Shown here: in pieces, positions 1 through 17,689 of the stretch
How the letters are laid out: every line of letters begins with the position of its first letter
Position numbering within the stretch: the first letter of the stretch is position 1
Assembly: GCF_002776525.5 (NCBI RefSeq)
Contig: NC_045436.1
Coordinates: 12,360,983-12,424,982 of the forward strand
From: Piliocolobus tephrosceles
Taxonomy: Eukaryota; Chordata; Mammalia; Primates; Cercopithecidae
Length of the DNA stretch: 64,000 nucleotides
Reading direction: 5' to 3'
Made by a program: the position numbers and the translations under genes
Notes under the pieces: generated by a model
What the model saw: the letters and a program-made list of their open reading frames with translations, nothing else
Database searches by the model: none
What the model was told of the DNA's origin: nothing

Positions 1-1447
1 TGACCAGGAACTTCGGTTGAACATGAAGACTCAGTATGGAAAACGGTGTGAGCAAGGTTGAAAAGGTAGTAGGTTCAATAAATGTTTGGTCTTGGTCAAT
101 CAGAAACATTGCTGGGATTGAGGAACTAGAGAGAATAATCTGGATGGACAGGGAGGATTGGAACTTTTCTCAACCTGCTGTTTGTCTTTAGCCTTTCTTA
201 AGATATACTTTGATATATATATAATGTAAACTAATTCTCCTTTTTTGTTTTGGTTATTTATCAAGATTAGAAAGATCTTTCCATGCCAAGTGTGTACTTG
301 ATTTGGCATATTTTTAAAATTGAGTTTAATAAAAATTTAATTGAGTTTATTAATTTAAATATTGAGTTTGATTTCTTTTTTTTCAATATTCAAAAACTTT
401 GATTGATCAAGACGTTAGTTTGGTATGAGTGAAGTAGAGATTCAGCGTTTTTCTACCCAAATAGATAATTCCCTGTTAATTAGCATTGTTTTCCATTCAA
501 AGATATGCTACCTGTTTAGAGAGTTGTTTCTTCCAGATAAGTTATAGGATTATTTTATTAAATTCTTTTCTCCAGAAAGTCTTTAGGTTTTTTATTGTAT
601 TGCATGGACATTCTAGACTAATTCAGAAAGGATTGACACATTTACAATTTGGAGACTTCTTTTCTAAAATGTTGGTATGTCTATGTCTATGTTTAATCAA
701 ATTTACATTTTTTTCTTCAGTTTCATTTTACAACTTTATTCACAAGTACTTGGAAATAAAGTTTGCTAAGGTAACTGTGGCTGCTTTTGTCCACATAATT
801 AAAGGTCAGGCCACTTTTCTCTTTTTCTCAATATATATGTCATTTTATTCTTTTGTCTAATACAATGGCTAGATCTCCCAGAACAATATACCAGCCAATA
901 TTCAAATTAAGGCATGATTTATAATTTTTATCTCCTTATAAAATTGCATTTATATTGGCCATTTTTATTATTGGTTTTGAAAGGCATATATTCACCTCTC
1001 CACAATCACACAGGGTTGAATTACAAACCAGATTTGCACAAAACACAAGTCTTACCCAGAACTAATATTTCCTAATGACAAGTTAAGCATGCAAGAAGGA
1101 AGCAGTAGCCACCTACTCCCTGGGGATGCCTGATAAGCTCCAGTACCATCAAGTGCAGGTCCCTTTACCATGCCAGAATGGGTCTCGGTTTAGAGTGGTG
1201 AACACTAATGATGTGTGCGGAAGTTAACACTGAGGGGCCACTCAGTTTTGGAGTTTCTCAGTTTTTATATCCTCCTAGTCTCATAGCTAAAGGAATGTGA
1301 ATAACTTCCTTTTTCTGTTAGCTGCATCCCCCATATTTATAAATTGCAATTGTATTTACAATAGGCAATATATACAGACTAGATATGTCTGGCTAAAATC
1401 ATTTTATAAAGTAATTGGCCCATGGAAGTCCCTAAAAGACTCATTTA

Positions 1448-1489
<42 letters not shown>

Positions 1490-1970
1490 TTTTATTTATA
1501 TTTATGTATTAATGTAATAGAGGACATAATGAAATAAAAGACCTCAATTATGATACAAATAGAAATTCCTATCTAGGAAAGCAATTTAAAAATATATATA
1601 GCTAGGCAATAGGTGGAGCCTGGAAGACTAAAGGTGAATGAAATGTACATAAGTACTATACTCTAGTTGATAAAATTGTTTCCCAAGACTGTGTGAGTTA
1701 TTGATTTTGATACTGCTATATGTATACACTGGAAGTGAATAATTAATTAAGTTGATGTAAGACCATTGAAATGAGGGTTTATCAGTGTTGAAATGAGGGT
1801 TTACAGATAAGCAATAGGAGGAAGCTAGAAAAATCTATGTGGCAATGGATTTCAACTGCAGACATCAGTATAAACTCATTTTGAGCTCAATATAGTTGTA
1901 GAAACAAATACAGAAATATTTATAAGCACGTGTGTACATGAGTTGGTATATGCATATAGTTTCTTGTTCT
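1..1970. other. AT-rich intergenic DNA, no gene recognised
   Basis: Very AT-rich with no coding signature. A 124-codon open frame at 486-860 is rich in Phe, Leu and Ile and looks like chance. The only clear structure is the AC microsatellite listed separately and a short imperfect tandem of TTGAAATGAGGGTTTA at about 1767-1803. Confidence 0.6.
1450..1486. repeat. (AC)n microsatellite
   Basis: Roughly 18 uninterrupted AC units followed by GCTTTTTATTTATATTTATG. Pure dinucleotide arrays of this length are normally length-polymorphic. Confidence 0.97.
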
Positions 1971-1989
1971 GTCTGCTGACAGAGACTAG

Positions 1990-3425
<1,436 letters not shown>

Positions 3426-4208
3426 ACAACTCAAAGCAAGACAAAAATATGGATCCCTGATCAGTGTGAAGATATTTTTAGGTGCTGAGGTTCCTAACAA
3501 TCTGAAATAAATGCAAAAGCATAAATGCATACCATGTTTTCTTAGAGGAATATTTAACAGATTAGATTTTTCTCTAAGTGATGTCATATTTAATATACTC
3601 CATTATAAGAACAACATATTTTTAAGAAATAACCCATTGAATCCTAAGTTTTTATGGAAAAATAAAATTATATCAATGTTAAAATAATTAACATTTTGTA
3701 CTAAACCATGAGTAAACATTAAGATTATAGGTACAGAACAGAAACTCTAGAAATATTTCAGAATATATGGGTATTTAGTATGTGCTAACAGTGGCATTTT
3801 TAATTGGGGAAAAGATGGACAATTTAATAAATGATGTTCATCAAAGGTCATCCTATCAGTTGAGTTACATATGAATAGAGTCTAAATTAATAAAGCACTG
3901 ATGTTAGTAATAAAACCATATTAGTATAAATAGCCTCAGAAGCCAAGACTTTTCTAAATTTGACACAGAAAATAAAAGTATTATATTTAAATACATTAAA
4001 GATTCTTGCATGTGCAAAATAATTCTATGCCATAATAGAAGACAAATACAAAATTGTAGAAAAATATTTCCAACCCATGGCAACACTATGGGCAAAGTAA
4101 GCTCCCCCAAAAATACCCTTAAAGCAAAAGAAAATGCCAAAAAACCCCAAATGTAGAAAAAGGATATATAAACTTACCTAAAAGAAAATAAAAATTTAGA
4201 CATATGAG
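3426..4208. other. AT-rich intergenic stretch, nothing recognised
   Basis: No gene, RNA or confident repeat seen. 3900-4165 may be a very old L1 fragment, but I cannot support the call. Confidence 0.5.
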
Positions 4209-5161
4209 TGATAAGTGACAGGAGCAGTCAAATGGCTAGGCAGATAGGGTCAGGTCCCTGGTGAAATCCCACCTTCAAGCCAAAAACCAGTGTGAAGGCT
4301 GAAAGACTGGACTGCTGGTTCTGGATAAAAAACATGACCCAGAATGAGAACTTCTGTTCCTGTTTGCCTGCCGCCTTTTCCTAATTGGTTCTTTTTGCAT
4401 AATGCTTTCTAGCCAATGGAATGTTGTGTTTTCCAATAGTACCTATGGCCCACCCCTTCCCCATCTGTGCCTATAAAAATCCCAGACTCAGCCACACTAG
4501 GGGAGATGACCCAACCTCAGGTGAGAGACTACTTTCCTGTCCCCTCTCCACTAAGAGGTGTTTTGTCATTTAATAAAATTATCTGCCCTCATCACTCTTC
4601 AGTTGTCAGCATGACCTCATTCTTCTTGGATGTGGGACAAGAACTCAGGACCCAGCAAACATGGGTACCTAGAAAGGCTGTAACACTGTGGCCCTCTGCC
4701 CTTGCCAGAGGAGGGCAGCTGCTCCATGCAACGGAAGCAGTGGTGGGGCCGAGGTAGTCCCGCAGCCTTGGGCTAGAGCAGGGCAAGGGGCTGACTGAGC
4801 TGCTAACACACCATCTCCATTGGGCTGTGGGGAGGAAAACTAAAAGAGCTAATTAGCACACTGTAACATCCCCTCTGGGGCTTCGGGGTCACAGGCATCC
4901 CTGCCTGAGTGGGTCACCACATTCCCCTCTGGGTGACACCTCGTTTGGCCGTGGGCTGCACATGGAGCCTGCTCCTATGTTGATGTTCGGAGCAGTTGGC
5001 CAGACCCTGCACTTGCTCACTCACGTGCTGCCTCTTACCGCAGTCACAGTGGCTGTAGGGTTCGTGCCAGAGGCTTGCCCTCAGGTGCAGCTAGGTGCTC
5101 TGAGTAGATGGGGTGGTCTGATGCAAGCCCAGCAAAGGGACTGAGAAAAATTCCTGCATCA
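4209..5161 (+). mobile_element. Solo LTR of a class I endogenous retrovirus
   Basis: A 953-bp block that begins TGATAAGTGACAGG and ends CCTGCATCA, so it has the TG...CA ends of an LTR. It is flanked by the 4-bp direct repeat TGAG (4205-4208 and 5162-5165), the duplication size typical of gammaretrovirus-like ERV1 integration. It has a TATA box (CTATAAAAAT, 4471-4480) and a polyadenylation signal (AATAAA, 4572-4577) about 100 bp later, which order U3, R and U5 on the plus strand. It is more GC-rich than its surroundings. No internal retroviral sequence follows, so it arose by LTR-LTR recombination. I do not recognise the exact family. Open frames within it are not genes. Confidence 0.8.
4471..4480 (+). 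promoter_or_regulatory. TATA box of the solo LTR
   Basis: CTATAAAAAT preceded by a CCAAT-like stretch (TAGCCAATGGAATG at about 4411-4424) and followed 92 bp later by AATAAA, the standard LTR promoter and polyadenylation order. Whether it is active is unknown. Confidence 0.55.
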
Positions 5162-5165
5162 TGAG

Positions 5166-8100
5166 AAAAGGAAAGCTAGTAAAGACAGTCAATAAAATGA
5201 AAAACAGAAACATTAGGAGATTCATTCATTCCAGAAGAAAGAAAAATAATAGTACACTGAAACTTACATTAAAATAAGTATGTTTAGGAGTCTCAGTGAA
5301 GGATACAAGGAAGAATAAATCATGAAACATAGCAAACATACCTTAAATAGCAATGGTTAGGGAAAAGAAACAGATAACATTTTTGAAAAGAAAAGCAGAC
5401 AAAATCTAAATATATGTGATAACCTTGGGACTAGACAAAATTAAAAAGAGACTAAATGAATTAAAATATTAATTTAAAAGGAATTTACCTCCCATGCAGG
5501 ACATAAGGATATTAAAAATATAAAACAGAACATTAACTGAAGGAAGGAAATAAGTAAGGAAGCTGAATGAAAATAAATCCACATCTTTTCACTGTGCAGG
5601 TAAAATTTATAACATAAAAGACACAGAGAAAAATCGTCAAAGTTACTCCAAGCACCGAGAGATGGTATCTGCAGACTTAGACTCTAGGAAATGACTGGGG
5701 GTCCAGGAATATGGCATGACAAAGCTAATCCTCTAGGCTCATAAAGTGGGCATCAAACACACATGCGTTGCCAGGCAGGTGACATAAATGTGAGAAGTAA
5801 AATGGGTGTGAGCTAGAAAGATGTTTAAGGACAATGAATGTTCTCTCAGTGTTGGAGGCACAACAAGGAATAGTTAGGGCTGGGGCAAAAGTGATCGAGT
5901 ACCTTATAAAAAGAGGGAGCCCATGGGGGATTGTGGATCCAGCTCTGATTTTTAAAGACAATCCATACATCTAGGCTTTTAAAGTGACATCTTCCAATTA
6001 TAAATATTGACAAATAATTTAAAGTATGGCTCAGTACAAAACCAGGCAGACCAAAAAGCATGTGGTGAGGGCTGGATTTGCTACTGCTCACTTCAGAGAA
6101 ATGTGCACAATTAATTGAATCTTTACAGCCCTGAACATGCTTGATGTGACTGTAACGGTTTCTTTGACCTATTTCTTCCTTTGTCAATAGCAAGCTATTT
6201 AAGTCAATATCAAAAGAAATATAAAATGCAGTTTGTATTGTGAGACCCTAGCAAGAATTCGTATAAGAAGGAGGCCATGTACAGAGACAGGGTTGTTGCC
6301 TTTTCCCTCTGTAGTTGAAAACTGTGCCTGATATTGTTAGATTGGGTACAACTAAATCTACACATTCCAAAACACTTTCATTATAGACTCATGCAAAATT
6401 ATGTTTGGCTTTATTGTTTTCTTTTCAACTAAATAAAATGACCAGGTCAGCTACATCTTTCAATAATAAGTATAAACTATCAATGAATTTTGAAATGGTG
6501 TGTGATTTCTGGTGATATAGTACTTTTCCATTAAAGAAAGTTGATTAGAAACCACAAAAATATTAATGCATTGAAGATTACATATAACTTAATAACATCT
6601 TTTTGGTGAAAAAAAGTCATTTTAAAATGCTCATTTTACTACTTTATTTTGTTCACTTTTTGTTTCTTAGGGCAATAGTCCACACATAGGTATCATTTAA
6701 TGACAAACTTAAGCATCATAACATAACAATTACAATGACAGAACGTTACTAAATCTATGTTTCTTCTAATGACTGGAAGTAATTCACTTAGCAATCAGTT
6801 CTCATTTTTCCTAGTCTTTTTATGTATGATGTTATACAAAGTTGTGTTATTTACATAATGGAACATGGTAAAAGGTTATTTTGATGCTGTTTTTGTGACG
6901 GAAGGAAGAGGATGAATCCACTTTCCTCAGTTACAAGTGCTCTGGTTTTACTTGGCCTAAAGAGACCTTCTTTTTGTTAAATATTTTACTAGAAATATTT
7001 CAGGTTTTCAGCTAATAGAAATGTCTCAAGCATTACGCTGCTGTAATCAATCACTTAAATTGCCAGGTTATATTTTACAGCTCCCGTTGCTTGAATATTT
7101 ATTGTAAAGCACCAAGTACAATAATTTCCATTTTTATAATTAATGAGGAGATCTGGAAAAATAAGTCTAATTGGTAAGGCAGGAGTGATTGCAATCTGTT
7201 CTTAAAATTTTGTCTAAGCCCTTATGTATTCTTCTGTTTCTCATGAACACACTCTAATTAGAAGATCAGAAGAAGTATACTTGTTGAAAGCTGACCTTCA
7301 GACACCTTAATGGTGAGGTGAGCCTCCAGGAGTAAGATGCCATTTGGGTTATATTATGCATGCCTTTATTTCCAAAGCACAGCTCTCTTTTTGGTGCATT
7401 TTTCTATAATTTTTAAAATATTTCGCAGTCTTGACTCACTGCCTCTTTCATGAGTGCAATTAATCCTGATTTTGAATCTCCCAGTGAATCCCATGGATTC
7501 TCACCAGAATATCTAATGATTATGTTGGTCTCAAATCTATTTCAAGGTAGATACCTTTTTTAGTTCCTAGTTTGAATCTGTTATCTTCCTAAACTTTGTC
7601 AATTTATTCTTCATTTTTTAAAGAATATCATTTACCTTCCAGTTATGCCTGATCAGGATTTGGTTTTGCTCTTTTTTCCTTCAGATTTTCTCATTTTATT
7701 TTGCTCCCAAGGCCAAAACTAGTTAAGTTATCCTTGACTTGAACTTGCCATTTCCCCTCTTCATGTCATCCACTCCTGAACGTTTCTAATATATCCCCTA
7801 CCAGAATCTTGCCTATGCTGAGATTCTTATTTATATCTTAATCATTTTCTATATCAAATCCTACCTCTACCTCATTTATAGCCTTCTTAAATCTTTAATC
7901 CGCGAGTTTCAGAAGATCTAGAATTCTGATGCTGTACTATGTTACCTCTCCATTTTTCAAAGCTCTGTATTCCTGACCTTTCTATAATCTTCGATGGCGT
8001 CTTCATCCATTTTTTTTTTTTAACGCTCAGTTACTGGGTTACTTGCTTTACTCTTGATACCCTTTAACTTTCTCTAACCCTTCTCTTGAAATAGTTTCAT

Positions 8101-8970
8101 TAAAAATTACAATGTAAAGTACCTAATTTCCATTGTGTGTCTATGAAGCTGATTTGCACAGTATCATTCGACATGATGCCAGTTGAACCCCGGGGCATGT
8201 GCCAGAACATCTTAGGAGCTGAATATAAAATGTTAGGCTGCAGATAGGGTACCGGTGTGTTTACTGAACTGATTCCTCAATGCTGTTACTATGAACATAG
8301 ATGAGTATTTCATGCTATAATAAAGGGATGACTATAAATTTGGACAAGATATAACAGTTCTTATATGTTGGATTCTCTGTCTTCGCTTTTTGAAGTTTCC
8401 TGCATTTTTCTGTGTTTTCTAGCTTTTATCAGCATGGATACCAATAAGCAACCTCTCAACTTACCTCTGATTTTTGCTTTCATTTTCTGAAAGTCTTGAA
8501 AATCAATCGGTTTTATGAAAATAATGTACAAAGAACAAATTAGCAGAATCTGATCCTCATCTTTAAGATGGTAGGAGTTCATCCCCAAAATAAGTTATAG
8601 AAATGGAGTGCCTGGATTTGGGGATTTATATTTTATCTTGTCAAAAGCATGTTTTATTTCCTGCACAGTATTCTGCTTATATGAGACTGTCGGATACCTG
8701 GGTTCATATTCAAATAATGTTTAATAGACATTTTTAAATGTCTCATTTTTAAATGAGACATTGAGGATCTCAAAGTATGTGACAATTTTATTCAACCTCT
8801 AAAGTGCAGATAACATGGCCACTCATTGAAATAAAGATAATTTCTTCATGATATGATGTTACATTTCAGAAAGTTATTTTTTAAAATTAAAACATACAGA
8901 GGTATTTGTAGTTCTGTTTTTCCATTTCTGGTTAAGTTATTTAGGTTATGTGTCAAGAAATTATAGTTCT
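5166..8970. other. Intergenic stretch poor in recognisable repeats
   Basis: About 3.8 kb with no gene and almost no repeat that I can name. 5166-5640 may be an old L1 piece. Short open frames at 5725-6193 and 8361-8588 on the minus strand lack coding character. 6260-8960 is AT-rich but not simple sequence. Confidence 0.5.
8737..8762. repeat. Short perfect palindrome
   Basis: AATGTCTCATTT and AAATGAGACATT form a 12-bp perfect stem with a 2-base loop. Function unknown; it could be chance. Confidence 0.8.
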
Positions 8971-8971
8971 T

Positions 8972-9483
<512 letters not shown>

Positions 9484-9545
9484 TTAACAGCATACAAGAG
9501 ATGTAAGGCTGGTGCAATCCATATTCACAGACTAAAAGAATTTCA

Positions 9546-9846
9546 GGCCGGGCACGGTGGCTCCCAGCACTTTGGGAGGCTGAGGTGAGCGGATCACAAG
9601 GTCAAGAGATTGAGATTTTCCCGGCCAACATGGTGAAACCCTGTCTCTACAAAAAATACAAAAATTAGCTGGGCGTGGTGGCACACACCTGTAGTCCCAG
9701 CTACTCTGGAGTCTGAGGCAGGAGAATCACTTGAACTGGGAGGCGGAGGTTGCAGTGAGCTGAGATCATGCCACTGCACTCCAGCCTGGCAACAGAGCAA
9801 GACTTTGTCTTAAAAACAAACAAACAAAACAACAACAACAACAACA
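9546..9846 (+). mobile_element. Alu with deletion in the left arm
   Basis: GGCCGGGCACGGTGGCT is followed directly by CCCAGCACTTTGGG, so about 14 bp of the usual left arm are missing. The tail is (ACA)n-rich. Target repeat AAAAGAATTTC versus AAAAGAATTCC. Confidence 0.95.
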
Positions 9847-9849
9847 AAA

Positions 9850-11234
9850 GAATTCCAATTACTAATTAATATTTACCATATTTACCATGAGATCCTCTGT
9901 ACGCTCTTGTGTTGTTTGGGAAAAACAATTTTTTAGGTACTGCCTCGCTATGCCACGCTGTTTCTGGAGGAGCCATAGGGAAGCCTCTGGCGTTTGGTTT
10001 CTGGGATTACCAAGAGGAAACTTTTCACCATTCATCCACAAGAGGAGGCTCTGGAAAGTCAAATACACAAACAAACACGACATACCTCATTGCTCTGTTG
10101 ACCTCCCAAAAAAACAAACGTAGTGAGCCTACTGGCCTCAACTTTGTCACGCTAGAAAGTGAGCCTCTCTCTGTCTCTGAAGCCTCATTGCCATGGCTGG
10201 GAAAGCTGGAGTGTGCTGCAAGCCACCACTGACCCCACCTCACCCTGGAAAAGGTGAGCCTGTTGCAAGCGGTTGGTTATGAACTGAGTTGTGCATATGT
10301 GCTTTTCTTAACGTGGGGCATTGCATAGTCCGAATTTTTTCATTGTTATTATCTTTACAAACTGTGCTTCTGCCTGTTCTGCTCCTCTAATATATTGAAG
10401 ATGTTGGCATAACTTGTATTCCAGACCTCTGATGAAAAATTCACACAAAGGTCTCCTACTCTTTGTTAGAAGTTATAAATGAATGAATCTCTGCCACCAC
10501 CTCTCAGAGATGAAGGAATAGACAGTAGGAAAGGCAAAGAAAAGCATAGTTGGTGCTCCCCATAAGTTATTTGTCAGGCATGGTTAGTACTGGGGAGGGC
10601 AGGAAAGTCACCCTAGGAGTTTTGAGATAAAGTTGCCCTCAGAATAAAATCAAGAAGTTTCAAAACGTAATAGATGAGATTAGTTATCTGTGGAAATGAC
10701 ATACCCCAAGGAATAGACAAAAAGATTATGTGGAGAAATTCAGAAACACCCTGAGGAATTTGACAACAGCAGAAGCTTGATTGTACCCATATATTTCTAG
10801 CAACAATCTAATCACAGTAAATGGATGAAGCTGTAAGACAATCAAGCAGTAACTTAATCAGTTATAGTGAATAGATTAAGTACTCTAATCACAATCAATT
10901 GCATTGTAACCCACCTGAAGAAAAAAAGTTCTAATGAAGGGGGGGGGGGGTGGTGTCTATAAGGAAATGGGGAACCTGAGAAGCCAGAATTTGTGTGTGA
11001 CTTCAGCTCCCTCCAGTGTAAGAGGTGTGACCATTGTGTTCCACTTAGCAGGCTGGTAGAACCAAGGGCTGTTTCCATAGTAATTTGGATTTCAGAAGCT
11101 TTATTCGTGTGTCCATTTGCCTACAGGGAGAGAATGCCTTTACCAGCAAAGCAGCAAAATGCCAAGGACTGTATTTTTAGAAATATAATAACAGGCAAAG
11201 AGCAGTTAGGAAAATTAATAAAGGAATAAGATAC
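9850..11234. other. Intergenic, no gene recognised
   Basis: Contains overlapping open frames on both strands at 9862-10243 that show no domain or codon pattern I recognise, and a 12-G run at 10939-10950. I regard the frames as unsupported. Confidence 0.5.
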
Positions 11235-11360
11235 ATTTATGGAATGCCAGTTACACTCAAGCCACTGGCCTAGGCACAGGGGATTCCGTGTTGAAGAAGA
11301 GAAAATCCATGATCTTTTAGAGCATTCATTTAAAAAAGAAAGAGAGATATTCAATAACAA
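11235..11360 (+). mobile_element. L2 fragment
   Basis: GGAATGCCAGTTACACTCAA followed by GGCCTAGGCACAGGGGATTC and a phrase like AAGAAGAGAAAATCCATGAT matches the L2 3' pattern (position-of-peak, tie, amount-shipped phrases typical of this family). Old and diverged. Confidence 0.55.
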
Positions 11361-13139
11361 GATTTACATGACTTCATTATAATTGTGATTATTTCTAGGA
11401 AGAACATATACAGGATTTATCTAAACTGAGAAAAATCACAGGTGCTCCCCAACTGACCTGAGGTTTAGAGAAAGCTTTTCTGAGGATTCTTTTGTTTGAT
11501 TTATTAGTATCTTATCGAAGGGAAAAGAGAAAGAATGAGGGAATAAATACAGTTAGTAAAGGGAGTAAAATTAGGCTAACATTGTGAATAAAGTGGGTGA
11601 CAATAAGTAGCTCAAAAATGATCTGTGACAAAACAAGTATTTGCGTAGAGACCATTTTGAAGGACTATTGCTCATGTTTCTTTAAGAGTGGCATCAAGAG
11701 AGGCTTACATAGTAATCCACATTCCAGAAATGATGTACTATTTAGAAATGAACTACTTCCGATCTTTTTTGAACCGATAACAGCTTTGAAGATTTTCACC
11801 ACTGGAGTTGACCATGGATCAAAATTATCTATGTTCATTCCTGAAACAAAATGAGGGTGCTGGAAATGTGCTATGGTTATAGCCCCACTGGAGAGCACTG
11901 GACAATCAGCTATAGCAGATAAGACCAATTTGAGGATGCAAGACCGTAAGGCATGGAGGTAGAATGATTGCAATGTGATGCTGAAATAGGGCATTCTCTT
12001 GTCATTTCCTATCTGAGGCAGAGAAGGGTTATTGAAAAGTTTTAGATCAACCATGCACATGCTCTAAGTGGGCCTCAAGGGCACTCAGGCAGAAGCTGCA
12101 TTACCCAGGAATGCGTTAGGAGATGGGGAGCCAGGACATAAAATATGAAGTGCTGAAACACTGCAGTGTGTGAGATACAAGCAAAGCGCCAGCGTATGTC
12201 CGCCCCTCAGTCACAGATCCTAGGGAACAGGCAACAGGAGCCGAGGAAGCAGTGGATAGGTGAAAGAAAAAATGTACCTCCTTGTGAAAATACAAATAAA
12301 ATGTTTTGGGAAGAAGCACTCATAGATTGTAAAGAAAGTCAATTAATTGACTGTTGCCAGGATTATAATGCATTATGCATTTGTTCTTCAAGTGTGTTTC
12401 CCTTAAGCTTTTATCGAGAAATTATTTGTTTGAGAGGTATTCACTAAATGTTATGGGGGTTATTAAATCTTGCCTTTTTGAAGATTATAGTTTACATAAG
12501 CAAGATTTTTGGTGTGAAAGCAATTCAACAGATAGAAAATCAGCATCAACAAAAGAGATATAAAAGAAGGAAGAAAGGAAGGAAGCAGGGGAAGAAAGGA
12601 AAGGAGGGAGGGAAAAACAGGAAGGATGAGAAAAGGAAACTCAGAGGCCTTGTGCACAAACAGCAGTGTTACATTTTTCCCCTGGATCGCTAGCTTCTCT
12701 ATCTTCTCTTCTCTATCTTAACTTCAGTGAAACTTTTTTTTCTTGTTAGTTTCCAGCCCCTGTGAATTGTTCAATTGACCTTCAAGACAGGGTGCTTCAC
12801 ACGTCTGAGATGAGTACAATTTGTTGTGTATTCTTCTAAAAGTCTATCGGGGAGTTTTAATCAAGCAATTTTCATGGGAATTTACATGTATAAAAGTAAG
12901 AATACCTCATTTTAAACAATTGTATAGTAAACTAACCACTGACCTAAAAGAGAGAGAGGGCAGAAAGAAAAGCAGATTTAAAAGTGATGGACTGGGAAAC
13001 AGCAGAGAGCGGTCTTTTCAGTGCTGCTTTGAAAAGACAAGAAGCTGAAAACAACTGGAGGTAATGTGAAAAGAGATTGGGGATGATTATACTATTTAAT
13101 TATGCAAATGGCGAATGCGGAAACTTTTTTAGAAACGTA
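11361..13139. other. Intergenic, no gene recognised; purine-rich tract
   Basis: Nothing coding. 12549-12640 is an almost pure A/G stretch with GGAAG units (low-complexity). Short frames on both strands lack support. Confidence 0.5.
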
Positions 13140-13360
13140 TTTTAGATTTGGAAAGGGATTTTAGAGATCTTCTAATGCAACCTTCTTGTCTTATGGCTGA
13201 AGATTCTGAGGTCCAAGAGAAGTTCTGTGTCATGGCAGAGTTTCATATATTTGTTAGCAATCATATTTGTTATTATTATTATTAATGATTATTTAGTGGC
13301 AGAGCTGAAATGAGAAATCAGGTTGCCTGACTCCCACTGCACTCACTGTTCTTTTTTCAA
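13140..13360 (+). mobile_element. MIR-like fragment
   Basis: TGGCTGAAGATTCTGAGGTC, then after an ATT-rich insert TTTAGTGGCAGAGCTGAAAT and CCTGACTCCCACTGCACTCA, follow the MIR order (bits of 'gaggaaactgaggc ... agtggcagagct ... ctgactccaga'). Confidence 0.55.
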
Positions 13361-13849
13361 CCTCACATTTCAATTCCATTTTAAATGAATTAACCCACGT
13401 ATTACGACACATTTCAAAAAAGAAGTCTCACATGTCTGTTCTAATATAGTATATGAAAATCTGGTATAAAACACATGCAAATATTGTTTCCTCTAGGACA
13501 AGGGTCCTCAAATTTGAGAATGCACACGGATTACCAGGAGAGGTTGTTGGAGAGCAAAAATTCCTGGGCCTTAATCCCGGAGAGTCTAAGCAGCTGTAAG
13601 CTGGTGCTGATGCTGCCAGTCCACATTTTATTAGCACTTTTACTTACAAGTGTTGCTCTAGGAAACAGTGGTGATAGTAAACCCAGTCTTGGTAAGTTGG
13701 GTGAGAACAGGTAATAATTTGAAATGAATAAACAGCATGAAAACAATTACCATTATTAGAGTGGGTTGATTTTAGCTTCCGTTATCATTCATATTTATAA
13801 CGTGCTAGTTCCTTTCCATGCAAAGTAGCCCTTTACAAATTCTGTTTAC

Positions 13850-14140
13850 AGGCTTCTCCTAAACTCTTCTTGCTTGAAGTTGGCAACTACCCATCTCTTC
13901 AGTGCTGCCTCCTTTGTGAAGATTCTTTGTGTCCTCCAGTTTGCCTTGGGCGTTCTTTGTCCTGTTTTCTCTTTGCACCCTACCTCTCTCCACTGTAGTC
14001 CTTGTCACACTGGGCTGGAATTGTTACTTTGCATGCTCAATTCCCCCCAAAGGCTTTAAACTCCTTGAGGCACTGTTCTTTATTTATGCTTTCACAGTGC
14101 CTCATTGACATCATGCACTTAAACATTTGTTGATTGAACG
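13850..14140 (+). mobile_element. L2 fragment
   Basis: CTCCTTGAGGCACTGTTCTT, ACAGTGCCTCATTGACATCA and TTTGTTGATTGAACG match the L2 3' end (gain of 'aactccttgagg...cagtgcctgg...aataaatgtttgttgaatgaa'). Confidence 0.6.
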
Positions 14141-16676
<2,536 letters not shown>

Positions 16677-17399
16677 TAATTTCCTTTTTCCTCCCTCATT
16701 ACTCTTTTATTAGAGAAGCCAATATGATTCAAATAATAAATAGAAAGTAGAACAATAGGTTTCTTCCATTCTCTGCTGTTCCCCAGATCCTCCTTTGAGA
16801 ACAGGTTTTACCCTTTCTCAAATGTGACTCTGGAACTACTTGGATCCATCACTGTGAATGAAACCATGTGACCCTACAATCTGCTCCTCTAGAAACACTA
16901 TATATTCAGTGTTTCCATGCACTTGAGCCACAATCTCTGCTACAAAGAAGTAGAGAGAGAAAGAGATTAATTTTGGTAATAACACTCATTGTTCTGATAC
17001 ATGATTTCTATCTAGAATATAATATATGCCTGGATTGATCTGAGGCTTTGGATCTCAAAATTTGTCATGTATGAAGGACTTTTATGAGTTCTTACATGTT
17101 TTCTATTTCTAAATTTTTGATGTATCATTGGAACCATAATACTCACCCCAGCATCTCTTCCAAATACTTTCTTTTTGAACTTCTGGACTCTGTTCCCTAA
17201 ACAAAAAAAGCTTTTGCACTGTTCCTTTCTCCTCCTAAGGAGACCCTTAGTCCCCTTGCTGTGGGGTGTAGTTCAAGTCCTTCTTTAAGGTTATTGTCAT
17301 TGTTATTTCCTCTCTGAAACATTCCATGAGAATAGTTGTGACACATAACAGTAGCAGGGCTATTCATGATAAACATAATAAAATTAACTCAAGAGCTTT

Positions 17400-17660
17400 A
17401 ACTGCCAGTGCTAAACCTTCACGTGGATATTTTATTTTATCCTCACAAGAGCCCTGTAAGAACTGAACTGTTGTTGCCACCATCTAACAGATGAGGCGTC
17501 TAAGACTTAGCACACAGTAGCCAAAACTTAGTAAAGCATTGAGATCAAGGTCGTAACGTCAAGGTCATGGTCAGGGCTGGTGCAGATCTTGGGACCAGCA
17601 GTCTGACTCCAGGATTCAATCTGAGTGACTAACCACCGTGCATACCATCTCCTACACCAC
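17400..17660 (+). mobile_element. MIR element
   Basis: TTTTATCCTCACAAGAGCCC, ACAGATGAGGCGTCTAAGAC, GCAGTCTGACTCCAGGATTC and CTAACCACCGTGCATACCAT occur in MIR consensus order and spacing. Confidence 0.75.
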
Positions 17661-17689
17661 TGGCAGGATTGATCATTGTTTTCATTTGT

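Noticed and set aside
486..860. 124-codon plus-strand frame near the left edge
   Set aside because: Its composition (Phe, Leu, Ile, Cys) fits AT-rich noncoding DNA; there is no domain and no splice or start context.
9862..10243. Overlapping frames on both strands after the 9546 Alu
   Set aside because: Both strands are open by chance over about 300 bp. No family, no splice pattern and no conserved motif is visible.
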